Shown piece by piece: positions 18,248 to 26,766 of a stretch of 64,000 bases of DNA. Every line of letters starts with the position of its first letter. The stretch's first letter is position 1. Under the pieces are notes generated by a model, which was given only the letters and a program-made list of their open reading frames with translations, searched no databases and was not told the origin of the DNA. Source of the stretch: Treponema bryantii. Its GTDB lineage: Bacteria; Spirochaetota; Spirochaetia; Treponematales; Treponemataceae. The translations under genes and the position numbers were made by a program. Where the stretch lies: assembly GCA_015061465.1 (NCBI GenBank), contig SUWN01000002.1:1-64000 (forward strand), given 5' to 3'.

Positions 18248-18544
18248 TTAATCATCAAATCCGTCGTAAGCTAAATCATCTTCTGTAAGAAGAATATCAT
18301 CATCATGCGAATGCATAGAAATATAACCATCTTCTGGTTCTACATCATCAAATGGTTCATCTTCATATTCTTCTTCTTTGAAAACATCATCGTACAATTC
18401 AACATCATCGTCAAAATCATCTAATGTGTTGTCATCTTCATAGTCAAAGTCATCATCAAAATCAGAATCATCGAACGCATCAAAATCATCAAAATCTTCA
18501 TCATATTCAAAAGAATCATCAAGAATATCGTTTGTTAAGGACAT
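18248..18544 (-). CDS. Extremely acidic small protein, function unknown
   Basis: A 98-residue protein in which about half of all residues are Asp or Glu (roughly 36 D and 12 E), with one Lys and no Arg. Short DDFD/DDD runs alternate with Phe and Tyr. It has no signal peptide, membrane segment or known fold, and is probably disordered. GGAGAA before the ATG and a shared terminator behind it support a real gene. Comparable acidic tails occur in the RNA-polymerase delta subunit and in nucleic-acid mimics, but there is no folded domain here to support either. It is monocistronic, between rsfS and the M18 aminopeptidase. Confidence 0.7.
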   Translation of the reverse strand: MSLTNDILDDSFEYDEDFDDFDAFDDSDFDDDFDYEDDNTLDDFDDDVELYDDVFKEEEYEDEPFDDVEPEDGYISMHSHDDDILLTEDDLAYDGFDD

Positions 18545-18640
18545 AAATTCTCCAAAAATTTATTGGTTGGTAAAGCTGATTTTATTCTCTAAAAAAGAAT
18601 TTAAATCACTAAAAAATTATTGTCAACTAGACTTTTGTTC

Positions 18641-19981
18641 CTAATTATCAATTTTTAAGAATGCTTTATAACATTCATAAATCTGGCAAATATCTTCTTT
18701 GCTTGTAATTTCCCAAGGTGCATGCATACTTAAAACAGCAACGCCCGCATCAATTACATTCATTCCGTACTTTGCAGCATGATAAGCGATTGTTCCGCCA
18801 CCTCCTTGGTCTACTTTTCCAAGTTCTGCCATTTGATAAACTACATTTGCATTGTCCATCTGATTACGAAGTTTTGCAATAAATTCAGGATTTGCATCAC
18901 TTGCACCAGATTTTCCTCGGCTACCTGTAAATTTTTGGAACGCTACACCACCACCAAGAACTGACGAATTTTCTTTATCAAATAGATTTGCATTCATTGG
19001 GTCGTATGCTGCATTTACATCGCTAGAAAGCATATAACTATTTGCAAGACAACGACGCAAAACTAATTCTGAATAATTTTGACATCGAGAAATTACTTCT
19101 GCCACCATATTTTCAAACAAATTAGAAGCCATTCCTGTTGCCCCTACACTTCCAATTTCTTCTTTATCTACACACAAACAACAGCAAGTTCGTTTTTCAG
19201 CCTGATTTTCCAACAACGCAGCAACCGAAGTAAAAGCACAAGAACGATCATCTTGACCATACGCAAGTATAAAAGAACGGTCTAATCCTAAATCACGTGC
19301 TTTTCCAGCTGGAACAATTTCTAATTCTGATGACAGAAAATCATCTTCTTCAATTTTGTACTTGTCTTTTAATAATTCAAGAATGATTTTTTTTGCGCTA
19401 TTTTTTTCTTTCTTTTTAGATTTTTCTTCTTTTTCTGGAACTTTACTTCCAAAAATCAAATCCAAATCTTCGCCAGTAATAAATTCACTTGCTTTGTTTT
19501 GCATTTGACTTTGAGCTAAATGTGGTAAAATATCAGAAATACAAAAAACAGGGTCATTTTCATCTTCGCCAATCACAATATTGATTTTTGTTCCATCTTT
19601 TTTGCAAACAATACCGTGAATTGCCAAAGGAATTGTTGTCCACTGATATTTTTTAATTCCGCCGTAATAATGTGTATTCATGTAAACAATATTGTCGTTT
19701 TCGTAAAGAGGTTTTTGTTTTGCATCCAAACGAGGGGAATCAATGTGCGCACCAAGAATATTCATTCCGTTTTCTATATTTTCAGTTCCAATGTTAAAAA
19801 GCGCAATAGCTTTGTCCATTTTTTTTATATAAACTTTATCTCCAGGTTTTAGACTTTCAACAGAATTAATGTCTTTGTAACCAATTTCTTCAGCCATTTT
19901 TGCAATTTGAACAACGCATTCACGTTCTGTTTTTCCGTTATCCAAAAATTTTTTGTAATCATCAATAAGTTTTTTATTCAT
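18641..19981 (-). CDS. M18-family aminopeptidase
   Basis: Zinc aminopeptidase of the M18 (aminopeptidase I) family, 446 residues from ATG 19981 (MNKKLIDDYKKFLD). That ATG is chosen over the track start because GAGGA lies directly before it. Metal-site and family segments: GAHIDSPRLDAKQKPL, the central CVDKEEIGSVGATGM, and DVNAAYDPMNANLF and VLSMHAPWEITSKEDI near the end. It trims N-terminal residues from peptides in the cytoplasm. It is 13 bp downstream of the CDF transporter and likely in the same transcript. Confidence 0.93.
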   Translation of the reverse strand: MNKKLIDDYKKFLDNGKTERECVVQIAKMAEEIGYKDINSVESLKPGDKVYIKKMDKAIALFNIGTENIENGMNILGAHIDSPRLDAKQKPLYENDNIVYMNTHYYGGIKKYQWTTIPLAIHGIVCKKDGTKINIVIGEDENDPVFCISDILPHLAQSQMQNKASEFITGEDLDLIFGSKVPEKEEKSKKKEKNSAKKIILELLKDKYKIEEDDFLSSELEIVPAGKARDLGLDRSFILAYGQDDRSCAFTSVAALLENQAEKRTCCCLCVDKEEIGSVGATGMASNLFENMVAEVISRCQNYSELVLRRCLANSYMLSSDVNAAYDPMNANLFDKENSSVLGGGVAFQKFTGSRGKSGASDANPEFIAKLRNQMDNANVVYQMAELGKVDQGGGGTIAYHAAKYGMNVIDAGVAVLSMHAPWEITSKEDICQIYECYKAFLKIDN

Positions 19982-19994
19982 AAAAATCCTCTTT

Positions 19995-21170
19995 TTATTC
20001 CATTTCCACGTACGGAGTATCAATTGTTATAACACAATTTGAATTTTTTATATAAGTTTGAACGTATTTTTGGATTTCAGATTTTAAATCTTCATCACAA
20101 AGTTTACAATCAAAAGATTTTACTACATCAAAAATAATATTTGTATGTGTAGGACCCGGTACAATTCTTACATCGTGCGAAGTTAAATTTGTATTAATTT
20201 TTTGTAATCCTGCATGAATTACATCTTTTATTTCTGATAGACGTTCATTTTTTGTATCAATCGGGTCCATATGAATAATTACGCTACAATTTAATTTTTG
20301 CGCAACAGAAACTTCGATATTATCAATAATATCATGCATTTCAAAAATATCTTTATCACCGGGAACTTCAACATGCAAAGAAATCATACGTCGCCCAGGA
20401 CCATAATCGTGAACAATTAAATCGTGAATTCCAACAACATGAGGAAATTTACACACTTCTTCTTCAATTTGATTTACAAATTCTTTAGAAGGAGGAGTTC
20501 CTAAAAGTGGCTTAATTGTTTCTTTTGCAGATTCAATTCCTGTGTACAAAATGAACAATGCAACAAAGATTCCGGCAAGAGCATCAGTAGGAAAAGTTGT
20601 AAATTTAGAACAAACAATTGAAACAATAACCACAAAAGTAGAAATCATGTCTGCAAAACTATCTTGCGCAGTCGCTTTCATAGAAACTGAATCAATTTTT
20701 TTTGCAATTCTACTATTGTAAAAATACATATAAAATTTAATTAAAATTGAAAAAATTAATATAATTATAGAAAAAAGACTGAAATTTACAGGGGAAGGAT
20801 TAAACAAACCTTCAAATGAAGATTTTAAAAGTTCTAATCCCATAAACAAAATTAAAAACGAGATGATTAAACCTGATATATATTCCAATCTTCCGTGACC
20901 AAAAGGATGTTCAATATCAGGTTTTTTGCAAGAAAGTTTAAAACCTAAAATAGAAACTAATGAAGCTGCAGCATCTGAAATATTATTAAATGCATCTGCA
21001 ATCATAGCAACAGAACTTGCTAGAATTCCAAAAATCAATTTTAAGCCAAATAACACGACATTTAAAAAGATTCCAAATACACCGCACAAAGTTCCATATT
21101 GCTGACGTACAAAAGGATTTGAATAATCAGCCCTATTTTTAATAAAAATTCTTGCAAGTAAATTAATCAT
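19995..21170 (-). CDS. Cation diffusion facilitator transporter, possibly Mn(II) efflux
   Basis: CDF transporter of 391 residues: about six TM helices, then a C-terminal cytoplasmic domain (VVGIHDLIVHDYGPGRRMISLHVEV). The helix-2 metal motif reads DAFNNISD, i.e. Asn-x3-Asp, and helix 5 has DSFADM. This N-D/D-D arrangement is typical of the Mn branch (MntE, MneP) rather than the His-Asp Zn branch, so Mn export is the best guess (inference). A second C-terminal extension after ~300 is longer than usual. It starts 1 nt after the nuclease stop, implying translational coupling. Confidence 0.88.
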   Translation of the reverse strand: MINLLARIFIKNRADYSNPFVRQQYGTLCGVFGIFLNVVLFGLKLIFGILASSVAMIADAFNNISDAAASLVSILGFKLSCKKPDIEHPFGHGRLEYISGLIISFLILFMGLELLKSSFEGLFNPSPVNFSLFSIIILIFSILIKFYMYFYNSRIAKKIDSVSMKATAQDSFADMISTFVVIVSIVCSKFTTFPTDALAGIFVALFILYTGIESAKETIKPLLGTPPSKEFVNQIEEEVCKFPHVVGIHDLIVHDYGPGRRMISLHVEVPGDKDIFEMHDIIDNIEVSVAQKLNCSVIIHMDPIDTKNERLSEIKDVIHAGLQKINTNLTSHDVRIVPGPTHTNIIFDVVKSFDCKLCDEDLKSEIQKYVQTYIKNSNCVITIDTPYVEME

Positions 21171-21171
21171 T

Positions 21172-22287
21172 TTAGTTTTCCAATTCGTCTTCTATAAGGT
21201 CAGGTAAAAGTTCAAAGAAATCGTATCCTGTAATTTGTTCGATGTAATCAATTGGTTTTTGATAAGCAGTCCAATCTCCACCTTTGTGAACACCTTTTTG
21301 ATTTGGAATACAAACTGAAATTATACGTGTATTTTCATCAATGCGATTAAAATCATCTTCACCCTTAGGAAGAACCATTACAACTTTCCATGTATATTCT
21401 GGAACATTCATATTATAAACTTGACCTGATTTTGTTTTGATTGGAATATAATCAAATGAACCTTTATCACCACTTCCACCAGAACCAACAGGACCTGCAA
21501 AAATATAAAGTTCATTTCCTTCGAGAGCCAAGTCTCTTTCGTATGCTTCTAAGTCTTTCCAAACAATTCTATTGCTATCAGGAGCTTGTGGAACCATATT
21601 TGTCATAAGGAATGTCATTTCATTATCTTCTACAGTTTTTGTTCTATCTGCCGAGGGACAAACGTGCCCTCTATCAAAACCGTAAGCATTGAATTGATAA
21701 TCTGCTTTTCTTACTCTGTAATATCCATCTGGTAAGTCTGTATCAGGGCGGAAATTATCAGCACGTTCTGCATCTCCAAAATCATCTGTTGACAAGTGCC
21801 AACCTACCCAGTTTGGACAAAGTGTTTCGTTATTATAAGACATTGTAAACTGACTTCTATCCATCAAATAGTTTTTATCGTTAGAAACATCTGTTGTTGC
21901 GTCAGAAGGATTTCCCAAATACATTGGATGATTTTCTGAATATTCAAAATTAACTTCTTGAGGTGTAGTTGATTTTTTTGCAACTGTTGTTTGTGTTGGC
22001 GTAGGTTGTTCATTTTGAACTTCAGTTACTTCAGGTTCAATACCACGAATTTGATCCCAATAAACTAAAATTAGCGGACGTTCTGTTTGTTCAAGTTGAA
22101 TTAATTTTCCATCAGAATTGATTTTAATTACAGGTTTTCCGTAAAAATACCAGCCAAGAGCAACTATAAGTACAATTACTCCGATTATAGAACGCAAAAT
22201 CTTTTGTGATTTTGACATTCTTTTTTTAGATTTGTTTTTTGTTTCTTTTGAAACAGGTTTCTTTTGATTTGATTTTTTTGTAGCCAT
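21172..22287 (-). CDS. Membrane-anchored DNA/RNA non-specific endonuclease (NUC1 family)
   Basis: 371 residues. A Lys-rich N-terminus (KKSNQKKPVSKETKNKSKKR) precedes one TM helix (ILRSIIGVIVLIVALGWYFYG), then a spacer and a beta-beta-alpha-metal nuclease domain with the catalytic DRGH in YGFDRGHVCPSADRT and FLMTNMVPQAPDSNR. The topology would place the nuclease in the periplasm, where family members degrade nucleic acid for uptake or defence. The start at 22287 replaces the track start because TTGCAT-17-TAAAAT ends 7 nt before it. It leads the nuclease-CDF-aminopeptidase run. Confidence 0.9.
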   Translation of the reverse strand: MATKKSNQKKPVSKETKNKSKKRMSKSQKILRSIIGVIVLIVALGWYFYGKPVIKINSDGKLIQLEQTERPLILVYWDQIRGIEPEVTEVQNEQPTPTQTTVAKKSTTPQEVNFEYSENHPMYLGNPSDATTDVSNDKNYLMDRSQFTMSYNNETLCPNWVGWHLSTDDFGDAERADNFRPDTDLPDGYYRVRKADYQFNAYGFDRGHVCPSADRTKTVEDNEMTFLMTNMVPQAPDSNRIVWKDLEAYERDLALEGNELYIFAGPVGSGGSGDKGSFDYIPIKTKSGQVYNMNVPEYTWKVVMVLPKGEDDFNRIDENTRIISVCIPNQKGVHKGGDWTAYQKPIDYIEQITGYDFFELLPDLIEDELEN

Positions 22288-22294
22288 AGTTTGA

Positions 22295-22323
22295 ATTTTA
22301 TCAGTATATATGTTTATATGCAA
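22295..22323 (-). promoter_or_regulatory. Promoter of the NUC1 nuclease gene (leaderless)
   Basis: On the minus strand: TTGCAT (22318-22323), 17-bp spacer, TAAAAT (22295-22300), then 7 nt to the ATG. The upstream ATG of the ORF track falls inside the -35, which rules it out if this promoter is used. Confidence 0.65.
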
Positions 22324-22330
22324 GTTAAAT

Positions 22331-22371
22331 AAAAAGTCATTCCTCTTAAAACAAGAGAAATGACTTTTTAG
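22331..22371. terminator. Bidirectional hairpin between gatA and the nuclease promoter
   Basis: AAAAAGTCATT-CTCTT pairs with AAGAG-AATGACTTTTT, about 16 bp. A- and T-rich ends on both sides make it a terminator for gatCA transcription. Confidence 0.85.
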
Positions 22372-22380
22372 ATTTAAATT

Positions 22381-23889
22381 TTATTTTTGTACAGGAACTC
22401 CGCACATTGGATGGTCAATTTCCCAATTCTGTGCAACTTTTAAGATTTTTGATTCACTGAACATTGGACCAGCAAACTGAACACCAACAGGCATTGAACC
22501 TGCTTTTTCGCTTGTTTTTCCAGCTGGAACTGAAATAGAAGGGATTCTAGCAAGGTTTACAAATGTAGTGAACAAATCGCTCAAATACATTTCAAGTGGG
22601 TCGTCAACTTTCTGCCCAAGTTTAAATGCAGGAGTTGGACAAACTGGACAAATAACTAAATCGTAAGATTCAAAAAGTTTTGACATTTCTTCTTGAATTC
22701 TTGCTCTTACAGTCATTCCTTTTTTGTAAGTATCACCACTAAATTGTTCAGATAAAACATAATTTCCAATAACAATACGACGTTTTACTTCTGGACCAAA
22801 GCCTTCAGAACGTGTTTGAACATATAATTCATCATAACCTTTGCCAGCATCAACGCGTCTTCCGTAACGAATTCCATCAAATCTGCTTAAATTACTAGCA
22901 GCTTCTGATAAAGCAATTACGTAATAACTTGCAATTGAAGCATCTAAGATTGGTAAATCAACAACATCGATTTTTGCACCTTTTGATTCAAACCATTTTC
23001 TTGTAGATTCAAAAACCGCACCTACATCAGCATCAAGTCCTTTTGTTTCCAAAAATTGTTGAGGAATTGCAACTTTTAATTTTGCAAATTCATCATCTGA
23101 TAATGCTGTAAGATTTTTTAATTCATCTACATTTGGCAAATCGCAAGATGTATCATCATACATATCTTCGCCAGCCATTACAGCCAAAGGTTGTGCAATA
23201 TCATTTGGTGTATGACCAATAATTCCAACCTGATCCAAAGAACTTCCGTAAGCCACAACTCCCCAACGAGAAAGAACTCCATAAGTTGGTTTTAATCCAT
23301 ATACACCACAATATGAAGCAGGAAGACGAACTGAACCACCAGTTTCTGTTCCAAGTCCAAACAATGCTTGATTTGCAGCAACAGCAGCTGTAGAACCACC
23401 AGAACTTCCGCCAGAAACGTATTCTCTGTTGATTGGATTACGTGTAGGTCCATAGCAGGAATATTCTGTACTTGAACCCATTGCAAATTCATCTTGATTA
23501 CAACGTCCAAGAGGAATTGCACCAGCTTCTTCAAGGCGATTAATTACAGTCGCATTATAAGGGGCAACGTATCCTTCCAAGATTTTACTTGCACAAGTTA
23601 AGTGTTGTCCTTTTACAGAAATATTATCTTTTACAGCAAATGGCAAACCTAAAAGTGGTTTTTTATTAAATAAATCATCTAGAGTACCGTCATTTTTTGC
23701 TTGTTCAATTTCTTTATCACAAGCTTCTGCTTTTGAAATTGCATTATCGTACATTTCCAAAAAGGCATTTAATGGTAAAGATGAGTTTTTATCGTTTTCG
23801 AATGTTTCTATAGATTCTTTTACAAGAGAAACGCTTGTAACTTCACCGTTTTTAAGGGATTCTCTTACTTCGTTTATTGTATATTTCAT
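22381..23889 (-). CDS. gatA: Asp/Glu-tRNA amidotransferase subunit A
   Basis: Amidase-signature enzyme of 502 residues, releasing ammonia from Gln for tRNA-dependent amidation in the GatCAB complex. The Ser-cisSer-Lys triad segments are visible: PFAVKDNISVKG (Lys), REYVSGGSSGGSTAAVA, and GTETGGSVRLPASYCG (nucleophile Ser). GAAGGAG lies at the gatC end before its ATG, 2 bp after the gatC stop. No gatB is in the window, so the third subunit must be encoded elsewhere. Confidence 0.96.
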   Translation of the reverse strand: MKYTINEVRESLKNGEVTSVSLVKESIETFENDKNSSLPLNAFLEMYDNAISKAEACDKEIEQAKNDGTLDDLFNKKPLLGLPFAVKDNISVKGQHLTCASKILEGYVAPYNATVINRLEEAGAIPLGRCNQDEFAMGSSTEYSCYGPTRNPINREYVSGGSSGGSTAAVAANQALFGLGTETGGSVRLPASYCGVYGLKPTYGVLSRWGVVAYGSSLDQVGIIGHTPNDIAQPLAVMAGEDMYDDTSCDLPNVDELKNLTALSDDEFAKLKVAIPQQFLETKGLDADVGAVFESTRKWFESKGAKIDVVDLPILDASIASYYVIALSEAASNLSRFDGIRYGRRVDAGKGYDELYVQTRSEGFGPEVKRRIVIGNYVLSEQFSGDTYKKGMTVRARIQEEMSKLFESYDLVICPVCPTPAFKLGQKVDDPLEMYLSDLFTTFVNLARIPSISVPAGKTSEKAGSMPVGVQFAGPMFSESKILKVAQNWEIDHPMCGVPVQK

Positions 23890-23891
23890 AA

Positions 23892-24200
23892 TTAAACTCC
23901 TTCACCAAGAACTTTAGGAACTTGAAAATATCCATCCATGAAGTCTTTTGAAACTTTTTTTACATCATGAATTTCAAGTCCTTGTACAATTTCATCTTCA
24001 CGAAGATTTTCTGCTTGTGTAGAAGGATAAGCGTCATAAGGATTTTTGCTGTCATCATATTTTGAAAGAATTTCAAAATAACCAACAATATCATCAACTT
24101 GTTTTTTTAAAATAGATAAATTTGTACTTTCTGGAGAAAGTCGTGATAAATATAACAAATTATCTAAAGTCTGTTCATCGATTTTTTTGTGAGTACTCAT
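23892..24200 (-). CDS. gatC: Asp/Glu-tRNA amidotransferase subunit C
   Basis: GatC of 102 residues, the small subunit that wraps and stabilises GatA. The N-terminus IDEQTLDNLLYLSRLSPE and the C-terminal LREDEIVQGLE...YFQVPKVL are typical. It is co-transcribed with gatA. No Shine-Dalgarno precedes the ATG; instead a textbook promoter ends 7 nt before it, suggesting leaderless translation. Confidence 0.93.
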   Translation of the reverse strand: MSTHKKIDEQTLDNLLYLSRLSPESTNLSILKKQVDDIVGYFEILSKYDDSKNPYDAYPSTQAENLREDEIVQGLEIHDVKKVSKDFMDGYFQVPKVLGEGV

Positions 24201-24207
24201 AATCTAT

Positions 24208-24236
24208 ATTATAGTAAACTGACAGAGAAAAATCAA
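24208..24236 (-). promoter_or_regulatory. Promoter of gatCA (leaderless)
   Basis: On the minus strand: TTGATT (24231-24236), 17-bp spacer, perfect TATAAT (24208-24213), 7 nt, ATG. The 92-bp repeat array begins about 15 bp upstream of the -35. Confidence 0.75.
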
Positions 24237-24241
24237 ATATC

Positions 24242-25184
24242 TAGCCTGAGCTTCTGAACATTCTTCTATGTTCATTAATTTTGCTCAGGCTTCCAGTTTT
24301 ACTTTGCGTAAAACTGGTACATCCTTTTTGTGCACAACCAAGCTTCTGAACATTCTTCTATGTTCATTAATTTTGCTCAGGCTTCCAGTTTTACTTTGCG
24401 TAAAACTGGTACATCCTTTTTGTGCACAACCAAGCTTCTGAACATTCTTCTATGTTCATTAGTTTTGCTCAGGCTTCCAGTTTTAGCTTGCGTAAAACTG
24501 GTACGTCCTTTTTGTGCACAACCAAGCTTCTGAACATTCTTCTATGTTCATTAATTTTGCTCAGGCTTCCAGTTTTACTTTGCGTAAAACTGGTACATCT
24601 TTTTTGTGCACAACCAAGCTTCTGAACATTCTTCTATGTTCATTAATTTTGCTCAGGCTTCCAGTTTTACTTTGCGTAAAACTGGTACATCCTTTTTGTG
24701 CACAACCAAGCTTCTGAACATTCTTCTATGTTCATTAGTTTTGCTCAGGCTTCCAGTTTTACGTTGCGTAAAACTGGTACATCCTTTTTGTGCACAACCT
24801 AGCTTCTGAACATTCTTCTTTGTTCATTAGTTTTGCTCAGGCTTCCAGTTTTACTTTGCGTAAAACTGGTACGTCCTTTTTTTGCACAACCAAGCTTCTG
24901 AACCTTTTACTATGTTCATTAATTTTGCTCAGGCTTCCAGTTTTACGTTGCGTAAAACTGGTACGTCTTTTTTGTGCACAACCTAGCTTCTGAACATTCT
25001 TCTATGTTCATTAATTTTGCTCAGGCTTCCAGTTTTACGTTGCGTAAAACTGGTACGTCTTTTTTGTGCACAACCAAGCTTCTGAACATTCTTCTATGTT
25101 CGTTGATTTTGCTCAGGCTTCCAGTTTTACGTTGCGTAAAACTGGTACGTCACTTTTGTGCACAACCTAGCTTCTGAACATTCT
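24242..25184. repeat. Tandem array: ten 92-bp structured repeats
   Basis: CTTCTGAAC recurs at 24251 and every 92 bp up to 25171, giving ten full units plus a 14-bp remnant that runs into the stop codon of the GH43 gene at 25183-25185. Units differ by only a few bases. Each contains TGAACAT/ATGTTCA (7-bp stem), CCAGTTTTAC/GTAAAACTGG (10-bp stem, 5-nt loop) and a GTGCAC site. Before unit 1, AGCCTGAG completes a 9-bp outer stem with GCTCAGGCT; later units have CCAAG or CCTAG there instead. The track shows a 67-residue ORF in most units, but 92 is not a multiple of 3 and they are read-through shadows. Confidence 0.95.
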
Positions 25185-26745
25185 ACTTTTCTTTGTGTAC
25201 TACATTTAGATTTGTAAAAGTTGCAACCGCGGAAGAATTGGAATCTACTGCATAAAAACCTAAATAAACTCCTGTAAATCCACCTGCAACTTCGCTTGAA
25301 AGATAACGTGTGTCTGCTTGAGAAAGCAAAATCATATCTTTTTCTGTTTGTAGAAATAATTGATAACAGTAAGCATTTGCTAAAATTTTAAAAGTTGCTT
25401 TATTCGAAGCAAGTTTTAGTTTTTCTTTTAGGGAGTCTGCCTGCCCTACACAAATTCTAGAATTTGCATAAAAATCATTACCTTCTTTTGTGATAAAAAT
25501 ATCGTAATGATGATTTTCGTCCATAAATAAAGAAAGGCCTGATTCTGCTGTAGAACCTTTTGACACTGTTTCAGATTTGGACAATTCCACCTGACAAGAA
25601 ATTTCTTCCTCAAAAGCACATTGTCTAATTCCTACCCAAGATGGAGAATCTTCAAGATTTTTTATAGTTTTATTTGTTGCTTTAACTTTTAAGAAATCTA
25701 TGCCAAATTCGTAATTTTCTTTATGAGGATTTCTTAAATAATTCCAATCATTTTTTGTTGTTAGATTTTGGAAATTTTTGTGATAATTAAAATTTTGTTG
25801 TTCAAATTTGTGTTCAAAAGGCAATTCAACTTCTAGCAAAGCTTCTCCATAGCCTTGTTTATCAAATAAACTGCAACATGGAGTTCCAATATAAAACCAA
25901 TCATCTTTCCAAATAACTGGTTCCATACAAGTTTCACGTCCTAAATGATGGAAAGGCATGTATTTATCAATTTGTCTAAACGCAAGATGACAAAACCACC
26001 AAGTTCCATCAGTTGCCTGAACAATATCGCCATGCCCCGCACCTTGAAGTTGATATCCGCCAAGATTTCTATTTGTTAAAACAGGATTTGCAGGACAAGG
26101 TTCAAATGGACCTTTTAGATTTTTTGAACGAGCGTAGTTTACCATGTGCCCGTACTCTGTTCCACCTTCGGCATTTAACAAATAATAATATCCGTTGAAT
26201 TTATACATGTGTGGCGCTTCGATGTATCTTCCGCCAGTTCCGTACCAAAGAGGTTCATTTTCTGAAAGTTTTTTTCCAGTTTCAATATCGATTTGGCTGA
26301 TTTGAATATATCCACGACCAGTTTTATCGTTCCCATTAGAAATAAAATAAACTTTTCCATCATCATCAAAAAATAACGATGGATCAATCCCGTCTTGTTC
26401 TACTTTAATTGGGTCTGACCATTCGCCATAAATATCATCTGTCCAAACATAAAAATTTCCGATATTAGAAACGTTTGTTACAACCATGTAAAATCGCCCA
26501 TTATTAAAGCGAATTGTTGGTGCGTAAATTCCTCCACCAGTTATGCTTGAATTTTCTAAAAGCAACTGACTTTTTCTTGTAAGACAATGACCAATTTGTT
26601 TCCAATTGATTAAATCATCGCTTTCAAAAAGTGGAACTCCAGGAAAATAACTAAAAGTTGAACAAACCATATAATATTTTCCATTTGCCGCACACATACT
26701 TGGATCTGGATACATTCCTCTTAAAACTGGATTGTGAAATTTCAT
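25183..26745 (-). CDS. GH43 family glycosidase (beta-xylosidase/arabinofuranosidase type), cytoplasmic
   Basis: A 520-residue GH43 enzyme. The five-bladed propeller begins NPVLRGMYPDPSMCAANGKYYM (catalytic base Asp in YPDPS) and has DGIDPSLFFDDDGKVYF and the acid Glu in GGRYIEAPHMYKFNGYYYL. About 200 C-terminal residues form the beta-sandwich usual for xylosidases of this type (SWVGIRQCAFEEEISCQVEL). No signal peptide is visible, so it likely cuts imported xylo- or arabino-oligosaccharides. GAAGGTG precedes the ATG. It lies 21 bp downstream of the second GH43 gene, and its stop codon touches the 92-bp array. Confidence 0.92.
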   Translation of the reverse strand: MKFHNPVLRGMYPDPSMCAANGKYYMVCSTFSYFPGVPLFESDDLINWKQIGHCLTRKSQLLLENSSITGGGIYAPTIRFNNGRFYMVVTNVSNIGNFYVWTDDIYGEWSDPIKVEQDGIDPSLFFDDDGKVYFISNGNDKTGRGYIQISQIDIETGKKLSENEPLWYGTGGRYIEAPHMYKFNGYYYLLNAEGGTEYGHMVNYARSKNLKGPFEPCPANPVLTNRNLGGYQLQGAGHGDIVQATDGTWWFCHLAFRQIDKYMPFHHLGRETCMEPVIWKDDWFYIGTPCCSLFDKQGYGEALLEVELPFEHKFEQQNFNYHKNFQNLTTKNDWNYLRNPHKENYEFGIDFLKVKATNKTIKNLEDSPSWVGIRQCAFEEEISCQVELSKSETVSKGSTAESGLSLFMDENHHYDIFITKEGNDFYANSRICVGQADSLKEKLKLASNKATFKILANAYCYQLFLQTEKDMILLSQADTRYLSSEVAGGFTGVYLGFYAVDSNSSAVATFTNLNVVHKEK

Positions 26746-26766
26746 TTACGCACCTTCAAAAAAAAA

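Noticed and set aside
24251-25170. CRISPR array or integron attC array
   Set aside because: There are no variable spacers between short repeats, no cas or integrase gene next to it, no gene cassettes, and the attC core consensus is not met.
24330-25177. Series of 67-residue ORFs, one per repeat unit
   Set aside because: They arise because each 92-bp unit is open in these frames. Unit length is not a multiple of 3, there is no ribosome-binding site, and the changes do not favour synonymous positions.
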